Under the pieces are notes generated by a model. That model had not been told where the DNA came from. It was given only the letters and a program-made list of their open reading frames with translations, and did no database searches. This document shows positions 8,091 through 17,200 of a stretch of DNA of 64,000 nucleotides, in pieces. Position numbers and translations under genes: made by a program. Where the stretch lies: assembly GCF_928381705.1 (NCBI RefSeq), contig NZ_CAKMSR010000006.1, forward strand, positions 99,735 to 163,734, in the 5' to 3' direction. This DNA comes from Rothia nasimurium. GTDB taxonomy: Bacteria; Actinomycetota; Actinomycetes; Actinomycetales; Micrococcaceae. Every line of letters begins with the position of its first letter. The first letter of the stretch is position 1.

Positions 8091-10754
8091 CTAGCCGGCG
8101 TGCACCGGCAAACTGGCCCCGGCAATCAAAACCTTCTCGCTGGCGTCCTCACCCTCAAGATCACCATCGGCCTCAGCTGCAGCGATTTCCGCTTCGGTGG
8201 CCGGGCGGATCTGGTCACGCTCCAGCACATACATGCGGTCACCCGCTGAATTAGCCTCAGGCTCATTCACAAAAGCCCTAAAGCGGCGCAGGCGTTTCTC
8301 ATCGCGTAGGGTTGCGGCCCACTCGTCCTCGTAGTGGTCAATGTGGTACTGCATATCGGCATCGAGCTGTTCACAGATGCCCAGCTTGTCGTCGATAATT
8401 ACCTCGCGTAGGTGCTCGATAGCGTCGCCAAACTTTTCATCGAGGTCCTCAGCCCAGCGGGCGGTGCGCTGGAGCTTATCCGCGGTGCGGATGTAGTACA
8501 TGAGGTAACGGTCAATATAACGGTAGGCGGTTTGCTGGTCGAGATCCTGCGCAAACAGGCGGCCGTGGGCGGGGTTAGCGCCGCCGTTGCCGGCAAAGTA
8601 GAGGTTCCAGCCGTTCGTGGTGGCAATAAGACCCACGTCCTTGCCCTGGGCTTCTGCGCACTCACGGTTACAGCCAGACACTGCCACCTTGAACTTGTGG
8701 GGAGACCGCAAACCCTTGTAACGGTTTTCCGTATCAATCGCCATAGCCACCGAATCGCGCATACCGAACCTGCACCAGGCAGAACCAATACAGGACTTCA
8801 CATTGCGCAAGGACTTACCGTAGGCCTGACCCGACTCAAAGCCCGCATCGACCAAGCGCTGCCAGATTTCGGGTAGCTGCTCTAGACGGGCACCGTACAT
8901 GCCGATACGCTGGGCGCCGTTAATCTTGGTGTAGAGCCCATAGTCAGCTGCCACCTGGGCGATAACCGCCAGCTTCTGCGGGGTAATTTCGCCACCGGGG
9001 ATTCGGGGAATCACACCGTAGGTGCCGTCCTTCTGCATGTTGGCCAGGTTGCGGTCGTTGGTGTCCTGCAGGGCGCCGCGGCCGCCGTCCAGGGCGTAGG
9101 ACTTGCGGGTCGATGCAAGGATGGACGCCACGGTCGGCTTACAGATGGCACAGCCGTCGGTACCCCGCCCAAAGCGCTTGAGCACGGAGTAGAAATCATC
9201 GAGGTCGCCCACAGCGTAGACAGCCTGGAAAAGCTCAGCACGCGAGAGATCAAAGTGCTCACACAGGGCCTTCGAGACCGTCAGCCCCAGTTTCTTCATG
9301 GTCTGTTCTAGGGTCTTTTGGATCATGGGTACGCACGAGCCGCACTGGGTCCCGGCGGTTGTCTCAGCCTTGACCGCTCCCACATCGTGCGCGCCGCCCT
9401 TTACCGCTTCCCGCACTGCACCGAAGCAGATATTGTTGCAGGAGCACAGCACCGCGTCGTCGGGCAGTTCTGTATCGGGCACGCCATCCCCGCTTCCTGC
9501 AGCGGTGAGAAAGGCGGACGGCTCCGCGGGCAGCTCCCTGCCTAGCAGCGGCTTCAGCGAATCGTAGGGGGCGGTATCACCCACGAAGACACCACCGAGC
9601 AGAGTCTTCGCATCGGCGGTTGTCACAATCTTCTGATACAGGCCGCGGGCCGGATCAGCAAACATAATCTCTAGGCAGTTTTCGGTCACCCCGCGACGGT
9701 CACCAAAACCGGCTACTTCCAGACCCGAAAACTTGAGTTTGGTGGCGATATCGAAGCTCTCTACCTCTTCATGACCACCGGTGAGATTAGTTGCCACAGC
9801 TTCAGCCATCTGATTCGCCGGAGCCACCAGGCCCCAGGTGCGGCCCAGCACGCAGGCTACTTCACCGATAGCCCAAATATGGGGGTCTTCCGACTGGCAG
9901 CTGGGGGAGACCACGAGGCCGCCGCGCTCGCCCACCTGCAAACCGGCGTCCCGGGCTAGCTGATCATTGGGGCGGATGCCGGCAGCCATCATGACCAGGT
10001 CAGCATCGAGCTGGTGCACATCGGCTTCATCACCCATACCGTTTGCCACCGATACCGAGATAACCTCACCGGTGGAGTCCTTGTTAATGGTTGAGATAAA
10101 AGCGCCGGTTTCAACCGCGATTCCCGCCTCGCGAATTGCGGCGTTGACCGCGAAACCGCCACCCTGGTCTACCTCAATCGATAGCAGCCAGGGGGCCACA
10201 TCGAGAATGGTGGGGTCAGCTCCAACGTCTCGCAGGCCCTCTGCTGCCTCAAGCCCCAGCAGGCCGCCACCGACCACGATAGCGCGGGGGCGGCGTCCTA
10301 GCTTTTCCGTAAGACGGGCAACCTCCGCAACCACCGTTTGCACATCATCGATAGTGCGGAAGACATGGGCGCTGTCGGAGCCAGGAATGGGAATCTTGAC
10401 CGCCGATGAACCGGTAGCAAGAATCAGTTCATCGTAGGGGTAGGTCTGGCCGTCGGTTGCGCTGACCGTACGGTTCTTGCGGTCGATGGCGGTTGCGCTC
10501 ACACCATTGACGAGGGTGACGTGGGGGTTGTTCCAGAGTTCGGGGTCGCCGAGGGTGAGGTCGCGGGCGGTGTCGTGAAAAATCTTCTCTAACGCTACAC
10601 GGTCATAGGGCAGGTGTTTCTCGGCGTTGAGCACGGTAAGGTGGGAGGCACCGGAGTCCTTGTCGAGGAAGGCCTTGGCAAATCTCCAGGCTGCGGGCCC
10701 ACCTCCAATCACCAGAACGGAACGTTGGCTGGAGGTAGCGGGGGTGTGGGACAT
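8091..10754 (-). CDS. nirB: NAD(P)H nitrite reductase large subunit
   Basis: Assimilatory siroheme nitrite reductase, 887 residues, reducing nitrite to ammonium with NirD. Order seen: an FAD/NAD-binding oxidoreductase domain (VLVIGGGPAAWRFAKAF near residue 15; VVGGGLLGLEAAEGL), a BFD-type [2Fe-2S] domain (CSCNNICF, then CGSC), the two ferredoxin-like half-domains, and the siroheme/[4Fe-4S] ligands CIGSAWC and CNREC. Length is a little above E. coli NirB. A GGGAGG ribosome-binding site precedes the ATG at 10754. It is transcribed away from nirD, from a shared upstream region with a palindrome and direct repeats. Confidence 0.95.
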   Translation of the reverse strand: MSHTPATSSQRSVLVIGGGPAAWRFAKAFLDKDSGASHLTVLNAEKHLPYDRVALEKIFHDTARDLTLGDPELWNNPHVTLVNGVSATAIDRKNRTVSATDGQTYPYDELILATGSSAVKIPIPGSDSAHVFRTIDDVQTVVAEVARLTEKLGRRPRAIVVGGGLLGLEAAEGLRDVGADPTILDVAPWLLSIEVDQGGGFAVNAAIREAGIAVETGAFISTINKDSTGEVISVSVANGMGDEADVHQLDADLVMMAAGIRPNDQLARDAGLQVGERGGLVVSPSCQSEDPHIWAIGEVACVLGRTWGLVAPANQMAEAVATNLTGGHEEVESFDIATKLKFSGLEVAGFGDRRGVTENCLEIMFADPARGLYQKIVTTADAKTLLGGVFVGDTAPYDSLKPLLGRELPAEPSAFLTAAGSGDGVPDTELPDDAVLCSCNNICFGAVREAVKGGAHDVGAVKAETTAGTQCGSCVPMIQKTLEQTMKKLGLTVSKALCEHFDLSRAELFQAVYAVGDLDDFYSVLKRFGRGTDGCAICKPTVASILASTRKSYALDGGRGALQDTNDRNLANMQKDGTYGVIPRIPGGEITPQKLAVIAQVAADYGLYTKINGAQRIGMYGARLEQLPEIWQRLVDAGFESGQAYGKSLRNVKSCIGSAWCRFGMRDSVAMAIDTENRYKGLRSPHKFKVAVSGCNRECAEAQGKDVGLIATTNGWNLYFAGNGGANPAHGRLFAQDLDQQTAYRYIDRYLMYYIRTADKLQRTARWAEDLDEKFGDAIEHLREVIIDDKLGICEQLDADMQYHIDHYEDEWAATLRDEKRLRRFRAFVNEPEANSAGDRMYVLERDQIRPATEAEIAAAEADGDLEGEDASEKVLIAGASLPVHAG

Positions 10755-10774
10755 GGGAGCCTCCCTGGTGTGGG

Positions 10775-10841
10775 TTCAAGCCGGTTTAATGCGTATTTAT
10801 AATGCTAATATTAGCTTAAAGACAGGGTAAACAAGGTAAAC
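10775..10841. promoter_or_regulatory. nirB/nirD divergent promoter region with palindrome
   Basis: For the nirD direction, TTCAAG (10775–10780) and a perfect TATAAT (10798–10803) are 17 bases apart. A perfect 12-base palindrome GCTAATATTAGC lies at 10804–10815, over the expected transcription start. A 7-base direct repeat GGTAAAC follows at 10826–10832 and 10835–10841. These are good operator candidates; nitrite genes of actinobacteria are commonly under GlnR, but the spacing here does not fit that box well. Confidence 0.5.
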
Positions 10842-10883
10842 CCACGCAAACGCACGACGTACAGTAAGAAAATGGAGGGCACC

Positions 10884-11216
10884 GTGACAGTACAGTGGCA
10901 CCGAATCTGCACCAAGAACGACCTGGAGCCTAACTGGGGTGAAGCGGCTCTGATTGACGGGCAGCAGTATGCGGTCTTTCGTGCCGCAGACGATTCTATT
11001 TTCGTCACCAGCCACAGGGACCCTGCCTCCGGGGCCCTGGTGATTGCCCGCGGCATCCTGGGAGAGAAGGGCGGCGAGCCCACCGTGACATCCCCTCTCT
11101 ATAAAGAGGTCTATTCCCTCATCAGCGGCGACTGCCTCTCTGGAGCTGACTATCGCCTACCTGTGTACCCCGTAGAAGTGCGCGACGGTGACATCTGGGC
11201 GGAGCTCCCCGCGTGA
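10884..11216 (+). CDS. nirD: Nitrite reductase small subunit
   Basis: A 110-residue Rieske-fold protein of the NirD family (HRICTKNDLEPNWGEAALI, YRLPVYPVEVRDGDIWAELP) that partners NirB. The cluster-binding Cys/His pairs of true Rieske proteins are not present, as is usual for NirD. I prefer the GTG at 10884 because GGAGGG (10874–10879) lies four bases before it; the ATG at 10872 would add four residues but has no such site. Unusually, it is divergent from nirB rather than downstream of it. Its stop overlaps the next start as GTGA. Confidence 0.85.
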   Translation: MTVQWHRICTKNDLEPNWGEAALIDGQQYAVFRAADDSIFVTSHRDPASGALVIARGILGEKGGEPTVTSPLYKEVYSLISGDCLSGADYRLPVYPVEVRDGDIWAELPA

Positions 11217-11665
11217 ATCAGCGGCTGCCGGTAGCCCTTGATTTGCGCGGACGCCGGGTCCTCCTTGTCGGGGCGGGGCAGGTCGCTGCCCGGAAGGTGG
11301 GCGCCCTCATTGAGGCTGGGGCTCAGGTTGAGGTGGTGGCTCCTTCTCTCGACTCCCACCTGGAGAACCTGCTGGCTGAGGGGAGTCTTGTTGCCCACCG
11401 GCGTCCTTTTGCTCCCGAAGATCTTGCCGGTGCCTGGCTGGTCTACGCGCTCACGGACTCGCCGGACCTCAATGCACGGGTCGCTGAGCTCTGTGAAGAG
11501 CGAGGAATCTGGTGCCTAGTGGGCGGTGCATCACAGGAATCTCCACTCTGGTCGCTGGCCCACCGCAGGCGGGGCGATGAACTGGTGGCTGTTTCTGGCG
11601 GGGGTAACCCGCGGCGAGCCCTTGCCCTGCTCAACCGCATCGCCGGGGTGCTGGGCTGGGACTAG
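11213..11665 (+). CDS. Precorrin-2 dehydrogenase, possibly with ferrochelatase activity (SirC / CysG N-terminal type)
   Basis: Converts precorrin-2 to sirohydrochlorin with NAD+, and in some relatives inserts iron to give siroheme. The 150-residue protein has the Rossmann motif LLVGAGQVAARK near residue 18, then LVYALTDSPDLNARVAELCEERG and SGGGNPRRALALL, all typical of the N-terminal domain of CysG. It starts with GTG overlapping the nirD stop (GTGA), so it is coupled to nirD. With cobA at 6922 it completes siroheme synthesis. Its stop and the stop of the convergent neighbour share one CTAG. Confidence 0.88.
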   Translation: MNQRLPVALDLRGRRVLLVGAGQVAARKVGALIEAGAQVEVVAPSLDSHLENLLAEGSLVAHRRPFAPEDLAGAWLVYALTDSPDLNARVAELCEERGIWCLVGGASQESPLWSLAHRRRGDELVAVSGGGNPRRALALLNRIAGVLGWD

Positions 11666-12363
11666 TTCAGATGCAGGGTCATGTCGTGCCAGATAGCGCC
11701 GCCGTGGGTTGATTCTGAAACCCCGTCAAGCTCAAAGCCGAGTTTCTCATAGAAGCTAATCAGCTCCTTCTTGCAGGTAAGAATCACCCCTGTTCGCCCC
11801 TGCTCTCGGGCTTGGTCGATGAGCTTTTCTATCAGGGCGGACGCGTACCCCCGGCCCCGGTGGGCCGGGCGGGTGTTGATACCAAAAACCGTCTGGTAAG
11901 CCCCGTGCCGGGTGTGGGCCTGGGGGCTCTCGTAGAGGTCATCGAAGATAACGGGGGAGTCGGTTACTAGTCCGTCGATAAAGGCAACAACTTCGCCGTC
12001 AGCTTCAAGTACCCAGAAATGCTCTCCAAAAACCTCGAACCTGGCCCGCAGGTCGCTCTCACTCGCTGCTTCAGCCGCCGGGAAGCACTCGGCCTCAATG
12101 GCGGCTAGGGAGGGCAGGTCTTCCTGCTGTGCCTGGCGAATCTCTACACGGGCGTCCTGCTGGTGAGTTGCTGCCGCGTCAAGCGCTGCTAGAGGCTGGC
12201 CACCCACACCCCAATCGGTGCGCGGCACCTCGTTTAGGACCACCCACACCGAGCTTTCCTTGGCACCCATCACCCAGGCATAGGTTCGGGTGAGTTCAGC
12301 AATCAGCTCGGCCTTCTTCTCATCAGACTGAGTAGATGCATACGAGACATTAATGAGGGGCAT
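11662..12363 (-). CDS. Tautomerase (4-OT type) – GNAT acetyltransferase fusion
   Basis: A 233-residue two-domain protein. Residues 1–60 resemble a 4-oxalocrotonate tautomerase subunit beginning Met-Pro-Leu-Ile, so Pro1 is free after Met removal and could act as the catalytic base. Residues ~70–233 are a GNAT domain (AIEAECFPAAE, NTRPAHRGRGYASALIEKL, SFYEKLGFEL), with the acetyl-CoA loop RGRGYA. The start is the ATG at 12363, with AGGAG just upstream; longer starts in the frame lack support and would cover a repeat. Substrates of either domain are unknown. Confidence 0.82.
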   Translation of the reverse strand: MPLINVSYASTQSDEKKAELIAELTRTYAWVMGAKESSVWVVLNEVPRTDWGVGGQPLAALDAAATHQQDARVEIRQAQQEDLPSLAAIEAECFPAAEAASESDLRARFEVFGEHFWVLEADGEVVAFIDGLVTDSPVIFDDLYESPQAHTRHGAYQTVFGINTRPAHRGRGYASALIEKLIDQAREQGRTGVILTCKKELISFYEKLGFELDGVSESTHGGAIWHDMTLHLN

Positions 12364-12425
12364 GGTGTTCTCCTGGGTAGTGCTTGAACCCAAGTCTAGC
12401 GGCGTATCAGAGGCGTGTTCATCTT

Positions 12426-12454
12426 GAGCGTCCACCAGACTCGCGGAATGCTTA
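12426..12454. repeat. Left inverted terminal repeat of cassette 2
   Basis: GAGCGTCCACCAGACTC (12426–12442) is found exactly, inverted, at 13571–13587. The similarity runs about 12 bases further inward and ends with a shared TGCTTA, giving an imperfect 29-base terminal repeat (12426–12454 against the complement of 13559–13587). Together they bracket the DUF559 paralog 2 gene. Confidence 0.75.
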
Positions 12455-12565
12455 TGTCTCAAATGGGCGGTGCAAGATTCTTGTGGACACTTAGCTCAGC
12501 CGCGTCATACTGCGTCACGGCTGCACCGTTTTAAACGCGCTCGCCGTGCACTGGTGAGCAAAGCG

Positions 12566-12574
12566 CTATCCACA
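12566..12574 (+). promoter_or_regulatory. CTATCCACA site upstream of DUF559 paralog 2
   Basis: Reads CTATCCACAG and ends 49 bases before the ATG at 12624. It matches the site before paralog 1 in position and orientation. The longer string GCGCTATCCACAG (12563–12575) also occurs inverted at 56656–56668 in front of nrdH. Confidence 0.45.
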
Positions 12575-12623
12575 GGAGGTGCCTTTCTAGCGAAATTTGC
12601 TAGGCTCAGCGCACAATCTGACC

Positions 12624-13523
12624 ATGAAATCTCCAGAAGAAATAGCAATGGCCGTACAGACCACACAGCAGCTATCCGCGCGAGGCATAAACAAGGACGC
12701 CCTCGCCCGTGCGGTCGCTCGCGGCGAGTACCAGCGGCTTGGCTACGGAAGTTATATGGAAAGTGGTTTCCACTCTCAGCTTTACCCTAGTCAACAGTAT
12801 CTGGCCCGTGTCATCGGGTATGGCAGAAGCAGGCTCAAAACCTCGGTGTTATCCCACCATTCAGCGGCAGCGGTACACGGTATGTGGCTACTCCATATAC
12901 CTACTGCTATCCATACAGTGGGTCAGGCACACGGTACCCCTTCACCGCGGGTTGTGCGGCATAGAAACAACCGGTACGAAACCGAGAAAAGTTTGGGTGT
13001 GGATGTAACCGCACCGCTCGATACGGTTCTTCACTGTATGAGGGTGATGAAATTCGAAGAGGCACTTGTGCTTGCGGATAGTTCTTTGCGGAAGATTGAG
13101 CACCAAAAACTGGCCCAGGCCTTACGGGGGCTGTCTGGTCGTGGCTCTGTGCAGGCTCGCATAATTGCAGATATCGTAAGCCCTCTCAGTGAGTCGCCGG
13201 GGGAGAGTTTGCTGCGGCTTTTCTTGATGAGGTGTGGTTTGCCTCGGCCTGTTGAGCAGCACGTGATTGGGGTATATGGGCAGCAGTTCAGGGTAGATTT
13301 TGCCTGGCCAGATCTCAAGATCATCGTTGAGTTCGATGGGCAGATTAAATACACCCAGTTTGGTGAGCGTGAGAGCGTCTTCGGGCGGCAGAATGAACGT
13401 GAGGCTCTCTTGCGGGGGCAGGGGTGGGATGTGGTTCGAGTAACGTGGGACGAGCTCACCCGGCGTCCGCACGAGCTTAAAACCAAGATGGAGCGAGCTT
13501 TCAGCCGTGCCCGCCGTCTCTAG
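12624..13523 (+). CDS. AbiEi-type HTH plus DUF559 nuclease-like protein (paralog 2)
   Basis: A 299-residue paralog of the protein at 5746–6648 along the whole length: VQTTQQLSARGINKDALARA (HTH), VLSHHSAAAVHG, EEALVLADSSLRK, SPLSESPGESLLRLFL, FRVDFAWPDLKIIVEFDG, QNEREALLRGQGWDVVR. The conserved Glu of GES, Asp of VDF, EFDG and the following Lys are where a PD-(D/E)xK-type site would be. The start at 12624 (MKSPEEIAM) aligns with the start of paralog 1; a TTG at 12597 would add nine residues. No clear Shine-Dalgarno precedes it. It sits alone between inverted terminal repeats, with no toxin partner. Function unknown. Confidence 0.8.
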   Translation: MKSPEEIAMAVQTTQQLSARGINKDALARAVARGEYQRLGYGSYMESGFHSQLYPSQQYLARVIGYGRSRLKTSVLSHHSAAAVHGMWLLHIPTAIHTVGQAHGTPSPRVVRHRNNRYETEKSLGVDVTAPLDTVLHCMRVMKFEEALVLADSSLRKIEHQKLAQALRGLSGRGSVQARIIADIVSPLSESPGESLLRLFLMRCGLPRPVEQHVIGVYGQQFRVDFAWPDLKIIVEFDGQIKYTQFGERESVFGRQNEREALLRGQGWDVVRVTWDELTRRPHELKTKMERAFSRARRL

Positions 13524-13524
13524 G

Positions 13525-13587
13525 GTCCACCAGACTCTCGGAGCGTCCACCGGGGGAATAAGCACTTTGAGAGTCTGGTGGACGCTC
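13525..13587. repeat. Right inverted terminal repeat and hairpin of cassette 2
   Basis: Arms GTCCACCAGACTCTC (13525–13539) and its complement (13569–13583) form a perfect 15-bp hairpin right after the paralog 2 stop. The outer part, 13571–13587, is the exact inverse of the left repeat at 12426–12442. A further GTCCACC copy lies in the loop. Confidence 0.75.
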
Positions 13588-13644
13588 GCGGAGTAGGAGA
13601 AGAAGAGGTGCGCGGACGCCGCCCGCCTGCGGGTGCGACCTGAA

Positions 13645-13799
13645 GGTGAGCATAGGGGCGGGGGCAAGAATTGTAATTTAGGTTCCCCTGCTCACCCTGC
13701 CAGCTGGCGGTAATCCGCTATCTTGGGGCGGGGCGCCCGCACCTGTACTACATCTTGTGCTCACACGCCTGTAATTCACACCCCGCCCCGGCGGGCGCC
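13645..13799. other. Highly structured intergenic segment, possible non-coding RNA
   Basis: First hairpin: GGTGAGCAtaGGGG (13645–13658) pairs with CCCCTGCTCACC (13685–13696), with a TA bulge. Then GGGGCGGGG (13725–13733) can pair with CCCCGCCCC (13781–13789), or the overlapping GGCGCCCGC (13732–13740) can pair with GCGGGCGCC (13791–13799). The two 9-bp pairings compete for bases 13732–13733. No gene is seen between 13524 and the T-box leader. Confidence 0.4.
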
Positions 13800-14007
13800 T
13801 GCCAGAAAAGCTAAAAACCCGTTAGACAGCCACCGCCCCTGCCCCTAAAATAGGTAACAGTTGCAATGACCCGGCTATCACCGGCGAGCAATCCGGAAGA
13901 ACAGGCTGTACCTGCACACCCCCGTAATTCGTTGCGACGAGGGGAGTGCGCGGAATAGATATAGCCCCAGTAGACCCGGACGGGTAAGCCCGAAACAGCT
14001 GTCATGA

Positions 14008-14215
14008 AGCGACTGATAACCGGTTCGACCCTGCGCTGGGCGCAACCTGCCTCATCTCACGAGACGGTAGGTTGCCCCGGCGCAGACCCATACCCGCCCG
14101 CGCTTTTTCGGTGCGGCTCGGGGTGGGGTCGGGCCGGTTGATGTAAGCAAGGTGGTACCGCGCAGGTTCCTTACCCGTCGAGCGGACGGGGGAGGGCAGG
14201 CGTCCTTGCACCCCA
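14008..14215 (+). promoter_or_regulatory. T-box leader of ileS
   Basis: The T-box sequence AAGGTGGTACCGCG is at 14149–14162. Upstream, CTGCGC (14031–14036) pairs with GCGCAG (14080–14085), and CAACCT with AGGTTG inside it, forming a short Stem I. An ATC at 14054–14056 in its apical part is a candidate isoleucine specifier. Actinobacterial ileS leaders are known to use short Stem I T-boxes that act on translation initiation; the lack of a terminator T-run before ileS agrees. Outer limits are approximate. Confidence 0.85.
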
Positions 14216-14249
14216 AGTACTAGGCAGACAAGAACCTAAGGGCGCAACC

Positions 14250-17200
14250 ATGACCAATAAGCCTGTTTACCCCAAGGCAAGTGCAAGCGGAGCCAGTTTT
14301 GTGGCCGCTTCCCCCTCTTTCCCCGCACTCGAAGAAGCAGTGCTGGACTACTGGAAGAAGGACGACACCTTCCAGGCCTCCATCGATAACCGTGACGCCG
14401 GTGAGAACGGCGCCAACGAGTTCGTTTTCAACGATGGTCCTCCCTTCGCCAACGGCCTGCCCCACTACGGCCACCTGCTGACCGGTTACGTCAAGGACCT
14501 GGTCGCCCGCTACCAGACCCAGCGTGGCCACAAGGTGGAGCGTCGCTTTGGCTGGGACACCCACGGCCTGCCCGCTGAGCTGGAAGCGATGAAGCAGCTG
14601 GGTATGACCGACAAGCAGCAGATCATCGAGATGGGCATCGATAACTTCAACGACGCTGCCCGCGCCTCGGTGCTCAAGTACACCAAGGAATGGGAAGAGT
14701 ACGTCACCCGCCAAGCCCGCTGGGTGGATTTTGAGAACGACTACAAGACCCTGAACGTGGAGTACATGGAGTCCGTGATTTGGGCTTTCAAGCAGCTGCA
14801 CGATAAGGGCCTGACCTACGAGGGCTTCCGCGTGCTGCCCTACTGCTGGAAGGACGAAACCCCGCTCTCAAACCACGAGCTGCGCATGGACGATGACGTC
14901 TACAAGGAGCGTCAGGACCCGTCCGTCACCGTGGCTTTCCGCATCACCGACGACGCCACCCTGGCCAAGCATCCCGAGGTTGCCGCCGAACTGGCCGGTG
15001 TTGAGGCCCTGGCCTGGACCACCACCCCCTGGACCCTGCCCACCAACCAGGCTCTGGCCGCTGGCCCCGAAATCAGCTACGTTGTTGTGCCCGGCGCCGG
15101 TGAGCTAGAAGGACGCCGCTTCCTGCTGGCTGCCGACCTGCTGGGCGAATATGCCAAGGACCTGGGCTACGGGGATGCCGAAAAGCCCGCGGACGCTGCC
15201 CGCGAGGCCGTCCTGGCCACCTACACCGGTGCCCAGCTGGAGGGCGTGCGCTATGCACCCCTGTGGGACTACTTCACCGACACCGAGAAGTTCGGCACCG
15301 ACAAGGCCTGGCAGATCCTGGTCGCTGACTACGTGACCACCACCGACGGTACCGGCCTGGTTCACCAGGCTCCCGCCTACGGTGAGGACGACCAGAAGGT
15401 CTGTGAGGGCTACGGTATTCCCGTGATCCTTTCCATCGACGAGGGTGCCAAGTTCCTGGACCTCTTCGCCGATTCCACCCTAGCTGAGGGCGCCCCCCTG
15501 GCTGAGATTGCCGGCGTCCAGATCTTTGATGCTAACCGCACCATCATCAACACCCTCAAGGCTGACGGGGCACTAATCTGCGAGAAGTCCTACGTTCACT
15601 CCTACCCCCACTGCTGGCGCTGCCGCACCCCCCTGGTCTACCGCGCCATCACCTCCTGGTACGTGCGCGTGACCGACTTCAAGGGCCGCATGAGCGAGCT
15701 GAACGAGGACATCAACTGGATTCCCGAGAACGTCAAGCACGGCCAGTTCGGTAAGTGGGTTGAGAACGCCCGCGACTGGTCCATCTCGCGTAACCGCTTC
15801 TGGGGCTCCCCGATCCCGGTCTGGGTCTCTGATGACCCCAACTACCCCCGCACCGACGTCTACGGCTCCCTGGCTGAGCTGGAAGCCGACTTCGGCCGCC
15901 TGCCCCTGAACAAGGACGGCGAGGTCGACCTGCACCGCCCCTACATCGACGAGCTGACCCGACCCAACCCGGATGACCCCACCGGCAAGTCCACCATGCG
16001 CCGTGTGGAGGACGTACTGGACGTCTGGTTCGACTCCGGCTCCATGCCCTTTGCCCAGTTCCACTACCCCTTCGAAAACAAGGAGTGGTTCGAGGCCCAC
16101 TACCCGGCAGACTTCATCGTTGAGTACATCGGTCAGACCCGCGGCTGGTTCTACACCATGCACATTCTGGCCACCGCCCTCTTCGACCGTACCGCCTTTG
16201 AGAACGTCATTGCCCACGGCATCGTGCTGGGCTCGGACGGCCAGAAGATGTCTAAGTCCCTGCGTAACTACCCGGACGTCTCCGAGGTTCTGGATCGCGA
16301 CGGTTCGGACGCCATGCGCTGGTTCCTCATGTCGTCCCCGATTCTGCGCGGCGGCAACCTGATTGTGACTGAGCAGGGCATCCGCGAGGGCGTCCGCCAG
16401 GTCATGCTGCCCCTGTGGAACGTCTACCACTTCTTCGCCCTCTACACCAACGCTGCCAACGGCGGTGCAGGCTACGAGGCCAAGCTGGTCACCGAGGCCG
16501 AGCACGTGATGGACCGCTTTATCCTGGGTAAGACCCGTCAGCTGGTTGCCGAGGTCACCGAGGCCATGGACGCCTACGATGTATCTGCCGCCTGCGAGGC
16601 TCTGCGCACCTACACCGACGCCCTGACCAACTGGTATGTGCGCCGCTCCCGCGAGCGCTTCTTCAACGAAGACACCGCAGCTTTCGACGTGCTCTACACC
16701 GCATTGGTGACCTTCGTGAAGATGGCTGCGCCCCTGCTGCCGCTGACCACCGAGGAAATCTACCGCGGTCTGACCGGGGAGCGTTCGGTCCACCTGACCG
16801 ACCTGCCCTCACCTGCGGACTTCAAGGACGAGGCAGAGTTGCTGGCTCTCATGGAGACCACCCGCGCCGTGGCCTCTGCCGGTTCTGCCCTGCGTAAGGC
16901 CCATAAGCTGCGTGTGCGCCAGCCCCTGGCAGCCCTGACCGTGGCGGTTGCCGGTGGCAAGGACCTGGCCGGTACCTTTGAGTCAATCATCGCTGATGAG
17001 CTCAACATCAAGGTGGTTGAGCTTCTGGACGCTGCCGAGGTGGCTCCTGCTGACTTCGGCATCTCCCAGCAGCTCAAGGTCAATGCCCGTGCCGCAGGGC
17101 CCCGTTTGGGTAAGCAGGTGCAGGTTGCCATCAAGGCTTCTAAGAGCGGGGACTGGAAGGTCACCGAGGACGGCACCGTTGTGGTGGGTGCCGACAACAT

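Noticed and set aside
7453..8254. Plus-strand open frames antisense to cobA
   Set aside because: Low-complexity Arg/Ser/Pro-rich products that mirror the real gene.
15573..16793. Long minus-strand open frame inside ileS
   Set aside because: It mirrors the codon pattern of ileS, has no family features or ribosome-binding site, and lies wholly within a certain gene.
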